A stretch of 64,000 bases of DNA from Leptospira noumeaensis (GCF_004770765.1 NZ_RQFK01000026.1:496001-560000); one strand, 5' to 3'. Shown: positions 46,969-55,745, counted from the stretch's first letter. Notes: a model not told the origin generated them from the sequence alone. Numbers and translations: made by a program.

Positions 46969-47003
46969 ACAAATTCTCATTCTACGGAAACAAAGCAAAC
47001 ATT

Positions 47004-47021
47004 ATACCAACCGGTCTGTAT
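47004..47021. promoter_or_regulatory. imperfect palindromic operator 1
   Basis: ATACCAACCGGTCTGTAT is an imperfect inverted repeat with ACCGGT at the centre, 36 bases before the tetR start. It shares the ATACC/GGTAT core with operator 2. Confidence 0.6.
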
Positions 47022-47037
47022 GAAAAGTGCTTGCCCA

Positions 47038-47059
47038 ATACATACCGACTGGTATGTAT
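47038..47059. promoter_or_regulatory. perfect palindromic operator 2
   Basis: Arms ATACATACC and GGTATGTAT are exact reverse complements about a 4-base centre (GACT). It lies 21 bases upstream of the nitroreductase ATG, where a bound repressor would block its promoter. It resembles the ACCGGT-type sites of TetR regulators. Confidence 0.7.
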
Positions 47060-47080
47060 ATATTTCAGGAGAAAATCCAA

Positions 47081-47773
47081 ATGAACTCGGAAATGATATC
47101 CATCCATGAAATTGCCACCTCAGTATCGGAAGCTCTAGAAACTAGACATAGCATCCGAGAATATCTTTCTAAACCAATTCCAGATGAAATTTTACAAAGG
47201 ATCTTTCATAAAGCCTTAAGAACTCCCAGTTGGAAAAATTCACAACCTTGGAAAATCCATATCGTGAGCGGTGAAAAACGAAACCAACTTTCTGCGGAAC
47301 TAGTAAAAGCTGCTTACGAATCCGCACCCAGACCAGAAACCAAGTGGCCAGAATCTTACCCGAGTGATGCGAAAAAACGAATGTTTGATTTGGGAATGAA
47401 AATTTATGAAATGGCTGGGATCGAAAGAAAGGACAAAGATGCAAGGAATCAGTTTATGCTTCGCAATTTTGAATTTTTTGGAGCTCCTACAGCTGTCTTC
47501 ATTACATCCAAATTTGATCTAAATTATTATGTGGGAATTGATTTGGGATGTTTTCTTCAATCGGTGTTACTTTTGGCAAGGGAAGAAGGTTTAGGAACTT
47601 GTGCACAAGCTGCCCTCAGCTCCTTTCCTGATGTGGTCAAAAATTCGTTAGGTCTTCCCGCAGAAGAAAAAGTGATTCTGGGTTTGAGTATTGGGTATCC
47701 AAAACCGGATTCCAACCTAAACCGTTTCCATACTCCACGAGAATCAGCCGAAGATTTAATTCGTTTCTATTGA
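47081..47773 (+). CDS. nitroreductase family protein
   Basis: The FMN enzyme of about 230 residues has the RHSIREYLSKPIP FMN-binding start, TPSWKNSQPW and the C-terminal EEKVILGLSIGYP. It reduces nitro compounds or quinones. The ATG at 47081 has AGGAG 9 bases upstream; the longer frame from 47027 would run through operator 2 and is rejected. It is divergent from the TetR - TonB receptor operon and likely co-regulated. Confidence 0.9.
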   Translation: MNSEMISIHEIATSVSEALETRHSIREYLSKPIPDEILQRIFHKALRTPSWKNSQPWKIHIVSGEKRNQLSAELVKAAYESAPRPETKWPESYPSDAKKRMFDLGMKIYEMAGIERKDKDARNQFMLRNFEFFGAPTAVFITSKFDLNYYVGIDLGCFLQSVLLLAREEGLGTCAQAALSSFPDVVKNSLGLPAEEKVILGLSIGYPKPDSNLNRFHTPRESAEDLIRFY

Positions 47774-47843
47774 AAAAGGATTTCTAGTCTAGGAACTTTG
47801 GTATAAAATAGAATCACTGATTCAAAATGAACAGAGGAGTCGT

Positions 47844-48446
47844 ATGTATACCAAAAACTTCTGGAACGAACGTTATGCGAATGAAGAATACGTTTATGGC
47901 AAAGAGCCAAATGAATTTTTACGTTCACGACTTCCTAATTTAAAAAAGGGAAGGATTTTATTTCCTTGCGAAGGTGAAGGAAGGAACGCTGTATTTGCTG
48001 CCGGCCTCGGTTGGGAGGTATTTGCCTTTGACCAATCTGAGTCAGGAAAAGAAAAAGCAATCGCCCTTGCGAACGAAAAGAATGTTTCTATTCATTATGA
48101 AATTTCGGATGTACTCGGTTATCCTTATGCTCCAGAACAAATGGATATGGTTGCCCTTATTTTTTCACATTTTCATAAATCCATACGCACAACGGTTCAT
48201 AGGAATTGTGTCCGCACCTTAAAACCAGGTGGGATTTTGTTATTGGAAGCGTTTTCACCAGACCAACTACAATATACATCGGGTGGACCTAAAGATCCTG
48301 ACATGCTTTGTCATTTAAAAGACTTACGAATGGATTTTTCGGAAATGAATGTTGAATATGAAGAAGCTCTTGAAACTGAACTGAATGAAAGTCCATTCCA
48401 TAAAGGAAAAGCAGCCATCGTCAGGTTGGTTCTAAGAAAAAATTGA
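47844..48446 (+). CDS. class I SAM-dependent methyltransferase (TehB-like)
   Basis: The 200-residue protein starts FWNERYANEEYVYGKEPNEFL and has a motif I variant FPCEGEGRNAVFAAGLGWEVFAFD. This is the pattern of TehB/thiopurine-type small-molecule methyltransferases. It is soluble; substrate unknown (TehB relatives methylate tellurite or similar toxic compounds). Confidence 0.85.
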   Translation: MYTKNFWNERYANEEYVYGKEPNEFLRSRLPNLKKGRILFPCEGEGRNAVFAAGLGWEVFAFDQSESGKEKAIALANEKNVSIHYEISDVLGYPYAPEQMDMVALIFSHFHKSIRTTVHRNCVRTLKPGGILLLEAFSPDQLQYTSGGPKDPDMLCHLKDLRMDFSEMNVEYEEALETELNESPFHKGKAAIVRLVLRKN

Positions 48447-48515
48447 AATAGTTTTTACTTTTAAGTTTTGAAATCCATGATTCTCTTTTTCTCACTGATT
48501 GTGGGAGAAAGGTCT

Positions 48516-49964
48516 ATGAAGTTTAAGAAGTTATGGATTTCGATTCTAGTGATAGCGGTATTCGCTATACATTGTTCTTTTGGGCAAAAAGTAAAATATG
48601 CAGAACTAAAAAAAAACTATCCCAAAGTAAATTGGGAAAATCGTAAAGCCGAGGCTGTAAAACTTTTATCGGATCTATTAAAAATTCCTTCGGTTCGTGG
48701 TAATGAAATCCAGGTAGCCAAATACATACAAGCAGTCCTCACAAAAGAAGGAATTCCTTCGCGATTGGTTTTTGATCCTAAACATCCAACTAGACCCAAC
48801 TTAATTGCAGAATTGCAAGCAACCGTACCGAATCCAGAACCAGGGATCATCCTCGCAAACCATTTAGATACAGTAGAATTTGATTCGAAAGAATGGAAAG
48901 TAAACCCTCTATCTGGAACAGTAAGTGAAGGCAGAGTTTGGGGGCGTGGTGCGATTGACATGAAAGGAATGGCGGTTATGGAGTTACTTGCCTTTTTAGA
49001 AATCAAACGTTCCGGAATTCCAAGAACAAGGAAAATCATGTATTTAGGACTCGCTGATGAAGAATCGGGTTCCGTGTTAGGTGGTAGATATATGACCACT
49101 ACCCAAAAACATTTACTTGAAGGTTACGAATACGCGATCAATGAAGGTGGTGTTGCCACGAGAGACATTGTCATTCCAGGAGCCACAATCTTTAACATCC
49201 AATATGCGGAAAAAGGAAACATTTGGTTACGGGCCAAAATCACAGGAACGAGCGGGCATGGATCTACTCCTCCCAACCAATATCCGGCTCTATCCTTAAT
49301 TCAATTTTTTAATGAAGTGAGAGAACTTGAATCTGATATTCGTATCACAGAAGAAACGGATGTTTTCTTTTATCAATTGGGAACTATCAGTTCTTTTCCC
49401 AATTCATTTTTTCTTAAAAATGCTAGAAACCCTTTAATCAAACCATTATTACACGGAACGATTCGAAGCAATCGCCACCTAACTGCCATGACAACCAATA
49501 CTAAATCCATAACGGGATTTCGTACGACAGAAGGGGAAGGTGGGGAAAATGTCATTGCAGGAGAGGCTTCCGGAAGACTTGATATCCGAACATTACCTGG
49601 TGTGGACATCCAAGACTTTGCCAATAAGGTAAAAACAATTGCGGAAAAGTATAAAGCGGAAGTGACATTTACAGATATCAATCCTACCGATGTATCTCCT
49701 ATCAATACTAGTCTTTTCAGCACATTGGCAGCCGTTTCTGTAAACAAATTTCCAAATAGTACGGTGACTCCGTTTCTTTCTCCTGGAAAAACGGACAATT
49801 CTTACTTAAGACGATTGGGAATTAAATCCTATGGTTTGATTCCAGCAGTTCTCAAAGCAGAAGACATTGATGGGATGCATGGAAAGAACGAAAATATGAC
49901 GATCGATAATTTGGAACTGGGAACAAAGATTTTATTTGAAACCTTGGTAGAGATGAATCAGTAG
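48516..49964 (+). CDS. M20 family metallopeptidase, lipoprotein
   Basis: The protein of about 482 residues has a leader ending FAIHCSFGQ (lipidated Cys) and an M20/M25/M40 fold: metal ligands in LANHLDTVEF, GRGAIDMKG and DEESGS, with the dimerisation domain around TGTSGHGSTPP. It hydrolyses peptides or acylated amino acids. The ATG at 48516 with AGAAAGG upstream is preferred over one at 48468. It ends 13 bases before the AT-rich TerD-like gene. Confidence 0.88.
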   Translation: MKFKKLWISILVIAVFAIHCSFGQKVKYAELKKNYPKVNWENRKAEAVKLLSDLLKIPSVRGNEIQVAKYIQAVLTKEGIPSRLVFDPKHPTRPNLIAELQATVPNPEPGIILANHLDTVEFDSKEWKVNPLSGTVSEGRVWGRGAIDMKGMAVMELLAFLEIKRSGIPRTRKIMYLGLADEESGSVLGGRYMTTTQKHLLEGYEYAINEGGVATRDIVIPGATIFNIQYAEKGNIWLRAKITGTSGHGSTPPNQYPALSLIQFFNEVRELESDIRITEETDVFFYQLGTISSFPNSFFLKNARNPLIKPLLHGTIRSNRHLTAMTTNTKSITGFRTTEGEGGENVIAGEASGRLDIRTLPGVDIQDFANKVKTIAEKYKAEVTFTDINPTDVSPINTSLFSTLAAVSVNKFPNSTVTPFLSPGKTDNSYLRRLGIKSYGLIPAVLKAEDIDGMHGKNENMTIDNLELGTKILFETLVEMNQ

Positions 49965-49977
49965 AGTAAAAAATATT

Positions 49978-52053
49978 TTGAATAATATATACTTAAGACG
50001 AAAAAAAAAGATCATCATTCAAAGGAAAAACAACCAACTTGAAGATGTTTATATTTCTACCTTATTAAAAAACGTTGAAAATTTAGGTTATACATTCTCT
50101 GCAGAAATCATCGAGATATTAAAAACTTACTCAGTCGATGAAATTGAAGAGTTCTATCGTGAGATTATAGGTAATTTAAAACAATTACTAGGAGATCATG
50201 TTAGTTTTAGACCCATGTACCCGAATTTCCCCAGACAGGTAATGGAGGCTAAAGAATCAGAATTATATCTAAATGCTTGGCTTCATTATTTTGGCGATTG
50301 GTTAGGAATTAGAATCTTACCTCAATATTTAAAAGAACAAAGACCTACTTTAAAAGATAATATTAACTTAAAAATTATCGAGTTAGGCAACGATCAAGAT
50401 TTCAATCTTATCTTTACTAGACTTGTTGGTTCAAATATTCCTGTTTCAGAAATAGACAAAGAAGATATTGAATGGTTTGTAAAACATTTTCAAGATTCTA
50501 CTATCAAGTATCTTCCAAAGGATATCCCCCTAAAGGAAAATATTGCATTTATTGGAGCCTCTTTAACTAAATATACTAATATTGCCGACTCCTTTATGAG
50601 AGAAAATTTTAAAACGGCAACTGACATACTTCGTTATATAACGGTTTTATCAGATGGAGACGTAAGTCTTTCAGAAAATACAAAATTTAAAAATATTAAA
50701 AAAAGAGACCGTCGGCTCATATTATCCTTACTAGAGAATTGTACTTCGTTAACAGAAGATATGTTGCGTTACCGTGAACAATGGAAACGAATTGGAGAAA
50801 AAATTCATCCATTTGAATTTAAAAATAAATATCCAAAGTGTTATGACGCATTCGACGTTATTAGGAATGACAAACCATTTGAGACATTCAATCGAAAACT
50901 TGAGAAGTTTTTGAATGAAAAAAATTTAGAGCCTTTAATCACATTATTAAAAAATCGGCCTGGGGAATTTGCCAGAAAATTGGATAAATTGATTCGTATA
51001 TCCAAAGATGCGAACCCAATCATACAAACATTTGAACAAATAGCTGACAAAGTATCTAATTCTGTATTATTACAAGTTTTAACTCATTTTAAATACCGTA
51101 ATCAAACACAAGACTTGCGTATTTTTTTTCCTAAAGGAAATGTTAGTAAAGTACAAGCAATAAAATATAATCTAAACCAAATTGATGAAGTCACTCGTCT
51201 CAAAGTAGTTTCAATTTGTAAGAACACTTTGGTTCAAAAGTTCAAAAACAAGGAACCTTTAGGAAATGTTTATATTGATAAAAGTTTAGAAAAATATATT
51301 GTACCTTTTGCATTAAGATCGTCGTCAAAATCTTTAAAAACAATTTCCAGAGGTAGTAAACTAGATCTACCAGATGGAAATACGGTGAGGTTTTTTATTT
51401 GGTGGAAAGATGGAAAACAAAGAACCGATATTGATTTGAGTGCCATTGCTCTCGATACAAATTATATATTCAAAACAACTATAGCATATTTCAATTTAAA
51501 AGAATTGGGAGGTTACCATAGCGGAGATATAACCTCTGCTCCCGACGGAGCTTCCGAGTTTATAGACATCGATATCAATCAATTTCTTAATTTCGGATCT
51601 CGTTATATTATCATGTCAATTAATTCATACACACAACAGCCATTTGTTGATTTACCTGAATGTTTTGCTGGTTATATGATCAGACAACACCCAAATAGTG
51701 GTGAAATTTATGATCCCAAAACAGTTGAGAATAAATTTGACATTACTTCGAACACAAAAATTTGTATTCCTCTCATTATTGATCTTGAAGATAAGAAAGT
51801 AATTTGGACGGATATTTCCATCACGGATAGGATCGGTTATAATAATAATGTGATTAATAACTTGTCCTCGATTTCCCTTATGAGTAAAGCAATGACATCA
51901 CTTATGAAACCAAGTCTTTATGAACTTTTCCAACTACATGCAGAAGCCAGGGGAAAAAGAACAGAATCAAAACAAGAAGCAAATACAATTTTTAGCGAAA
52001 AAGAGGGAATCACTCCGCTTGATGTTGAACAAATCATTGCCAATTTTTTATAA
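49978..52053 (+). CDS. large TerD-like domain protein (MXAN_6230/SCO0854-type C-terminus)
   Basis: The 691-residue protein has a helical N-terminal part with no domain I recognise. Its C-terminal part (about 440-625) contains RFFIWWKDGKQRTDIDLSAIALD, YHSGDITSAPDGASEFIDID and DLPECFAGYM. These strings resemble the TerD-like C-terminal domain of proteins annotated MXAN_6230/SCO0854 family. No RING-type Cys/His cluster is seen. The TTG start at 49978 has no clear ribosome binding site. The gene is clearly AT-richer than its upstream neighbours, which suggests transfer. Function is unknown; the Ter family is tied to stress and phage or tellurite response. Confidence 0.6.
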   Translation: MNNIYLRRKKKIIIQRKNNQLEDVYISTLLKNVENLGYTFSAEIIEILKTYSVDEIEEFYREIIGNLKQLLGDHVSFRPMYPNFPRQVMEAKESELYLNAWLHYFGDWLGIRILPQYLKEQRPTLKDNINLKIIELGNDQDFNLIFTRLVGSNIPVSEIDKEDIEWFVKHFQDSTIKYLPKDIPLKENIAFIGASLTKYTNIADSFMRENFKTATDILRYITVLSDGDVSLSENTKFKNIKKRDRRLILSLLENCTSLTEDMLRYREQWKRIGEKIHPFEFKNKYPKCYDAFDVIRNDKPFETFNRKLEKFLNEKNLEPLITLLKNRPGEFARKLDKLIRISKDANPIIQTFEQIADKVSNSVLLQVLTHFKYRNQTQDLRIFFPKGNVSKVQAIKYNLNQIDEVTRLKVVSICKNTLVQKFKNKEPLGNVYIDKSLEKYIVPFALRSSSKSLKTISRGSKLDLPDGNTVRFFIWWKDGKQRTDIDLSAIALDTNYIFKTTIAYFNLKELGGYHSGDITSAPDGASEFIDIDINQFLNFGSRYIIMSINSYTQQPFVDLPECFAGYMIRQHPNSGEIYDPKTVENKFDITSNTKICIPLIIDLEDKKVIWTDISITDRIGYNNNVINNLSSISLMSKAMTSLMKPSLYELFQLHAEARGKRTESKQEANTIFSEKEGITPLDVEQIIANFL

Positions 52054-52166
52054 ATTTGAAATATTTGTAATGAGGGCTATTTGGTTGCTTCCTTCTATCG
52101 TTAACTCTAGCGACCAAGCTTTCCCTCTTTTGTATTCATATTTTTTACGCCTTAATTTTAAAGCAT

Positions 52167-53051
52167 TCAAAGTTTACGATTGCTAATACTGGATTTTAAC
52201 AAGTATCCATCAATCTTTCCACTTCTAACTTTCACCCAAAGAATGTTATCGTAATTAATTTCAGTCATATTAATTCGATTTTCTAGAACTTTAATTGTAC
52301 CATTACGATCAATGGTTTTTAGAATGCGTGAATCGAGATTTTTATCCTGATAAATATTTGCATGTCTATCCTCATTAATTTGATAAATTCCTTTTTGAAT
52401 GATATCAATTTGATCGGAGCAACTATGATTACATTTAATGGGAAAAGATGTTTTTTCAATCGTAGAATTGTTATTATAATGAAACTTAGTTCCACAATTT
52501 TCTGCAGAAACGTCAGGTGAATAGGATTTGATTGTGTTACAAGTAAATGAATAAATTCTATTATCTTTGAAAGCTATATTTGGACCAGAATTCCACATAA
52601 CAGTATTAAAAAACTCTCTCGGGTATAAAAGATCATTCGCTTCAAAACCACGATAAAGATACATATTAAAATATACCTTAGTGACCCGTTTCCGATAGTT
52701 TTCTTTGTCTTCTAAATTGATTAAATCATCAATATTTTCTGGAATGTAGCCTTTTTTTAATAATTTAAATCTATAAAAAGTTTTTAAATTAGAAAGTATC
52801 GGATAACTGATAATGATTCTTTCCGTGAGATTGTTTACTAAAAAAGCTTCTAAGATAGGTGTCCCATCATTAAGCCAATGAGCTAAATAACCAGCATTTG
52901 AATCTTTTAAGAACCATTCTCCATTTTTAAATTGTTTTGCATAAATTGGAATATGCGAAGGTCTAGTTGTAATGATTGGATTTTTTTCTTCTTTATTCCC
53001 GCAATGAATCAATAAAAATAAAATAGGAATCATATATTTATGGTATTTCAT
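52167..53051 (-). CDS. SH3-domain lipoprotein
   Basis: The 294-residue protein has a lipoprotein leader (FLLIHCGNKE) and a C-terminal bacterial SH3-like domain (about 215-290: NIYQDKNLDSRILKTIDRNGTIKVLEN...WVKVRSGKIDGYLL). Such domains bind peptidoglycan or peptides. The middle has four Cys (FTCNTIK, AENCG, KCNHSC). It is very AT-rich and lies next to the cassette-like block. Confidence 0.65.
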   Translation of the reverse strand: MKYHKYMIPILFLLIHCGNKEEKNPIITTRPSHIPIYAKQFKNGEWFLKDSNAGYLAHWLNDGTPILEAFLVNNLTERIIISYPILSNLKTFYRFKLLKKGYIPENIDDLINLEDKENYRKRVTKVYFNMYLYRGFEANDLLYPREFFNTVMWNSGPNIAFKDNRIYSFTCNTIKSYSPDVSAENCGTKFHYNNNSTIEKTSFPIKCNHSCSDQIDIIQKGIYQINEDRHANIYQDKNLDSRILKTIDRNGTIKVLENRINMTEINYDNILWVKVRSGKIDGYLLKSSISNRKL

Positions 53052-53205
53052 GTTTGGAGTTTTCTCGTTAATATTTTTCTTCAGAATTTAAAAAACATCC
53101 AGCTTCTTCATTTTCAATGTTTAACGGTTCACTTATGGACTTACCTGAAACAGTTTTTTTATACTCTGATTAAAAATTTTTTTATAAATAAAGTTATTTA
53201 TAAAA

Positions 53206-53697
53206 CTAAGGTTCAATGATTATTTTGGATCCGTTTGGAATAATTTTAAATAGCATATCCATTTCCTCATTGTTGACTGCAATACATCCATGAGTCCAAT
53301 TTAAGTAGGAATGCAGGTGTCCAAACCAATTCCAATAGTATTTCATTCCATGAATGAGTATTCCGCTGCCAGGGTTTTTATTTAATTTTTTAGCTGCTTC
53401 TACTTGATTTCTATTTGGATAAGAAATATGCAATGCTTTATAATATTCCCATTCATTGATTCGATAATCGATAGTGTAGATTCCTTCTGGAGTTTTACCA
53501 TCTCCTTCTTCCAATTTTTGACCTTTTGGTTCAAATCCTAAGGAAATTGGGATTTGAAGTATGGTTTTTCCATCCTGTAACACTTTAAGTATTTTTTCAG
53601 ATTTGTATACATAGATTGTTGGTTTAGATTCAGAATATAAATTTGTTACAATTAATATATAAATAAAGAGCATTATAGATTTTAACCTTTTTTTCAT
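53206..53697 (-). CDS. L,D-transpeptidase (YkuD family)
   Basis: The 163-residue protein has a signal peptide and a YkuD catalytic domain: ILIHGMKYY, and the active-site WTHGCIAVNNEEMDML with catalytic Cys and the two His. It links or modifies peptidoglycan in the periplasm. It starts 30 bases after the last GTTATGC box of the cassette-like array, where a cassette gene would be expected, but no attC-like structure follows its stop. Confidence 0.88.
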   Translation of the reverse strand: MKKRLKSIMLFIYILIVTNLYSESKPTIYVYKSEKILKVLQDGKTILQIPISLGFEPKGQKLEEGDGKTPEGIYTIDYRINEWEYYKALHISYPNRNQVEAAKKLNKNPGSGILIHGMKYYWNWFGHLHSYLNWTHGCIAVNNEEMDMLFKIIPNGSKIIIEP

Positions 53698-53726
53698 AAT
53701 TAATTTCTATGATTTTTAGTTCTTTC

Positions 53727-53798
53727 GCATAACGAACTAGGCAAACCGACTTAGGCTGGCCGTGAGTGCCGAAGCGCAGCGTTTCCGCGATGTTATAC
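53727..53798 (-). repeat. attC-like site 1 (72 bp)
   Basis: Read on the minus strand it begins GTATAAC (53798-53792) and ends GTTATGC (53733-53727), which pair with each other. Between them is imperfect palindromic DNA with a conserved GCGCTTCGGCAC segment that recurs in site 3. It starts 13 bases after the vapC stop. Box sequences deviate slightly from the integron consensus (RYYYAAC / GTTRRRY). Confidence 0.6.
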
Positions 53799-53810
53799 GA
53801 AGGTTCGCAC

Positions 53811-54248
53811 TTATTTCCAGGTATAAATACCGATATTTAAACCATCTTTTTTTGCTGCTGTTGCTAAGTTATTATCCGCACTAAGGAAGAATGTTTCTTC
53901 TTCTAATTCTTTAAATAGAAGAATTGCAGAGACGAGGTGAATAGCATCGAAACCACGGAGTAGGTATTTTGAGTGAATTCTGTCCAGTTCCGAATTTATT
54001 GAATGATCAACATTAATTTTAACTAGCTGATCCCAATCTGACTTGAATTGTTTTATTATGACTTCTTTTACTTTGTCAGAGAACTTATCAATTTTTTGTT
54101 TTTTATTAATAGTCCCGAGGATTTCAGAGTATCCAACTTGTGATATGGCTAGATATCTATTTTCATTCCATATATTTAATACAGTGTCAGAGGCATATTC
54201 ATCAAAGTATTTTTTTATAAGAACGCTCGAATCTAAATAATAGAACAT
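53811..54248 (-). CDS. vapC: PIN-domain toxin (VapC type)
   Basis: The 145-residue PIN nuclease has the acidic residues of the family: YYLDSSVLIKKY (Asp6), a Glu in GYSEILGT, RGFDAIHL and LSADNNL. VapC toxins cut RNA, often tRNA, and are neutralised by the partner antitoxin. It overlaps the antitoxin gene by one base. The pair lies in one cassette-like unit that ends in attC-like site 1 13 bases after this stop. Confidence 0.88.
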   Translation of the reverse strand: MFYYLDSSVLIKKYFDEYASDTVLNIWNENRYLAISQVGYSEILGTINKKQKIDKFSDKVKEVIIKQFKSDWDQLVKINVDHSINSELDRIHSKYLLRGFDAIHLVSAILLFKELEEETFFLSADNNLATAAKKDGLNIGIYTWK

Positions 54249-54529
54249 TAACGATCGTTGAGTAAGATTTCGGATGCTTTCATTTTTGACTTTGTCTTAA
54301 GTGGAGTAGGCGATTTACTTTGCTTATCCTTACTTGGAAGTTGTATTATACCTTTCTCAGCTAAAAGATACATTTTTTCAATAGTAGTCTTTTGTTTGCT
54401 TGGTTCTTTTATTAGTCTAGCAATAGGTTTTCCATGATCAGTAACGATTACTTCGTTCCCAAGTCTTGCTTTATCGAGATACTCGCTAAGTTTAGCCTTT
54501 AGGTCTCTCACTCCGACGTAGATCATCAT
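54248..54529 (-). CDS. vapB: Phd/YefM-type antitoxin (VapB role)
   Basis: The 93-residue protein has the Phd/YefM DNA-binding N-terminus (VGVRDLKAKLSEYLDKARLGNEVIVTDHGKPIARL) and a Lys/Ser/Pro-rich C-terminal tail that should wrap the toxin. It represses its own promoter in known systems. It comes first in the toxin-antitoxin pair. A second Met at position 2 is an equally good start. Confidence 0.88.
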   Translation of the reverse strand: MMIYVGVRDLKAKLSEYLDKARLGNEVIVTDHGKPIARLIKEPSKQKTTIEKMYLLAEKGIIQLPSKDKQSKSPTPLKTKSKMKASEILLNDR

Positions 54530-54643
54530 CTTGCTCCAAAATTGTGGTTACAATTACATGATAATGGTTACATTAATAAATATCAAGACGAAAAATTACA
54601 AATTAATCGTTGCTTCGTCTTGAGTAAAAGTTTTCGAACTTTC

Positions 54644-54804
54644 GTATAACAGGCTAACCTACGTAGGCAGGCCCTGAGTCCCGGAAACGGGACGTTAAGG
54701 ACTGGAACGACGCTTGCTTAAGCAAAAGGAGTGACAAAAGCCTATTTGTCGTGGACCGAGCGAGGGCGTAAGTCCCGAAGTGAAGCGGTTAGTCGCTGTT
54801 ATAT
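54644..54804 (-). repeat. attC-like site 2 (161 bp)
   Basis: Minus strand: ATATAAC-AGC-GACTAACC at the gene side and GGTTAG-CCT-GTTATAC at the far side, nearly exact inverted repeats. Inside are further hairpins, the clearest GTCCCG-GAAA-CGGGAC, and strings shared with site 3 (CCTGAGTCCC and GGGACGTTA). It begins 8 bases after the membrane-protein stop codon. G+C is much higher than in the adjacent gene. Confidence 0.65.
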
Positions 54805-54812
54805 GCAGTGCT

Positions 54813-55541
54813 TCATTTAGCAAGTTTGATTTTGTTTTCATATAGCTTCTTTTGCCAATATCTTATTGTAACTAAGAAAGTTATATATGATAGAATGCAT
54901 AATAGAATGCTTACTGATTTAATGAATAGATTAATAGTAATATTAGAGAATTGAAGTGAAATACTGAAAAGGAAGAGAGTTGTAAGTATTAAGAATATTA
55001 ACAAAAATATAATTATTTTTTTTGAACTAAGTAATGAGCCTAATTTAGAAAAAACGTTTTTGAAGTTTCGTGTTCCAATAAATATAATGCTAAAAATTGA
55101 ATAAGTAAATATAAAGAATTCAGCTAAATTGAATACAATAGGAATTCTTAGATATTTCAGAAGGCTTATTCGAAATTCTATTTTTGGTGGATTATTTAGA
55201 ATTTCAATAATTATAACGAATGAAATAGGTATAAGTAAAATCAATGAGAGGTTGGATTGGAATTTTCCAAAAGTCCAAAAGAAATCCCAATATGGAATTT
55301 CTTCATTATATTCTTCTAGTGAGGTTAATTGATAAATAATTTTATAAAAATTGTAAATTATATATATCGTACAAACTATTGAATATAGAAGAATTATATA
55401 AAATTCAGTCCCTTTGAAGTTTTTTTCGTCAAAACTTGAATAGATAATTGAGACACTTATTAAGAGAATAAATATAGTAAGCCATTCTCTTGCTGTTCTA
55501 TTATTGTATAAGCATTTTATAGTGGTAGTGTATTCTTTCAT
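54813..55541 (-). CDS. very AT-rich polytopic membrane protein, cassette gene
   Basis: The 242-residue protein has about six hydrophobic segments (for example LTIFILLISVSIIY and LLIFLILTTLFLFSISL) separated by short Lys/Asn-rich loops. No family is recognised. Codon use is extreme in A and T. It fills its own cassette-like unit: it starts 43 bases after one GTTAAGC box, and its stop is followed 8 bases later by attC-like site 2. Confidence 0.6.
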   Translation of the reverse strand: MKEYTTTIKCLYNNRTAREWLTIFILLISVSIIYSSFDEKNFKGTEFYIILLYSIVCTIYIIYNFYKIIYQLTSLEEYNEEIPYWDFFWTFGKFQSNLSLILLIPISFVIIIEILNNPPKIEFRISLLKYLRIPIVFNLAEFFIFTYSIFSIIFIGTRNFKNVFSKLGSLLSSKKIIIFLLIFLILTTLFLFSISLQFSNITINLFIKSVSILLCILSYITFLVTIRYWQKKLYENKIKLAK

Positions 55542-55583
55542 AAATTTTTCTTTAAAGGTTTAATAATATTTTTGAAGTATTTC

Positions 55584-55745
55584 GCTTAACGAATTAGTCT
55601 ACTCGACGTTTCCCGATCCTGAGTCCCAGCGGGACGTTAGGGACTGGCATGTAGCTTGCGTATGCGAGCGAATGCCAGAAGGGAAATGTGGCGTAGCCCA
55701 AGCGAGGCCGTAGTGCCGAAGCGCAGTGAGTAGACGCTGTTATGC
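55584..55745 (-). repeat. attC-like site 3 (162 bp)
   Basis: Minus strand: GCATAAC-AGC-GTCTACTC at the gene side and GAGTAGAC-TAATTC-GTTAAGC at the far side; the 8-base L-type arms are exact reverse complements and GTTAAGC fits the consensus GTTRRRY. Inner hairpins include GTCCC-AGC-GGGAC. It begins 8 bases after the stop of the 55754 gene. Confidence 0.7.

Noticed and set aside
47027..47080. Upstream extension of the nitroreductase start
   Set aside because: It would run through the perfect palindrome at 47038-47059; the ATG at 47081 has a good AGGAG.
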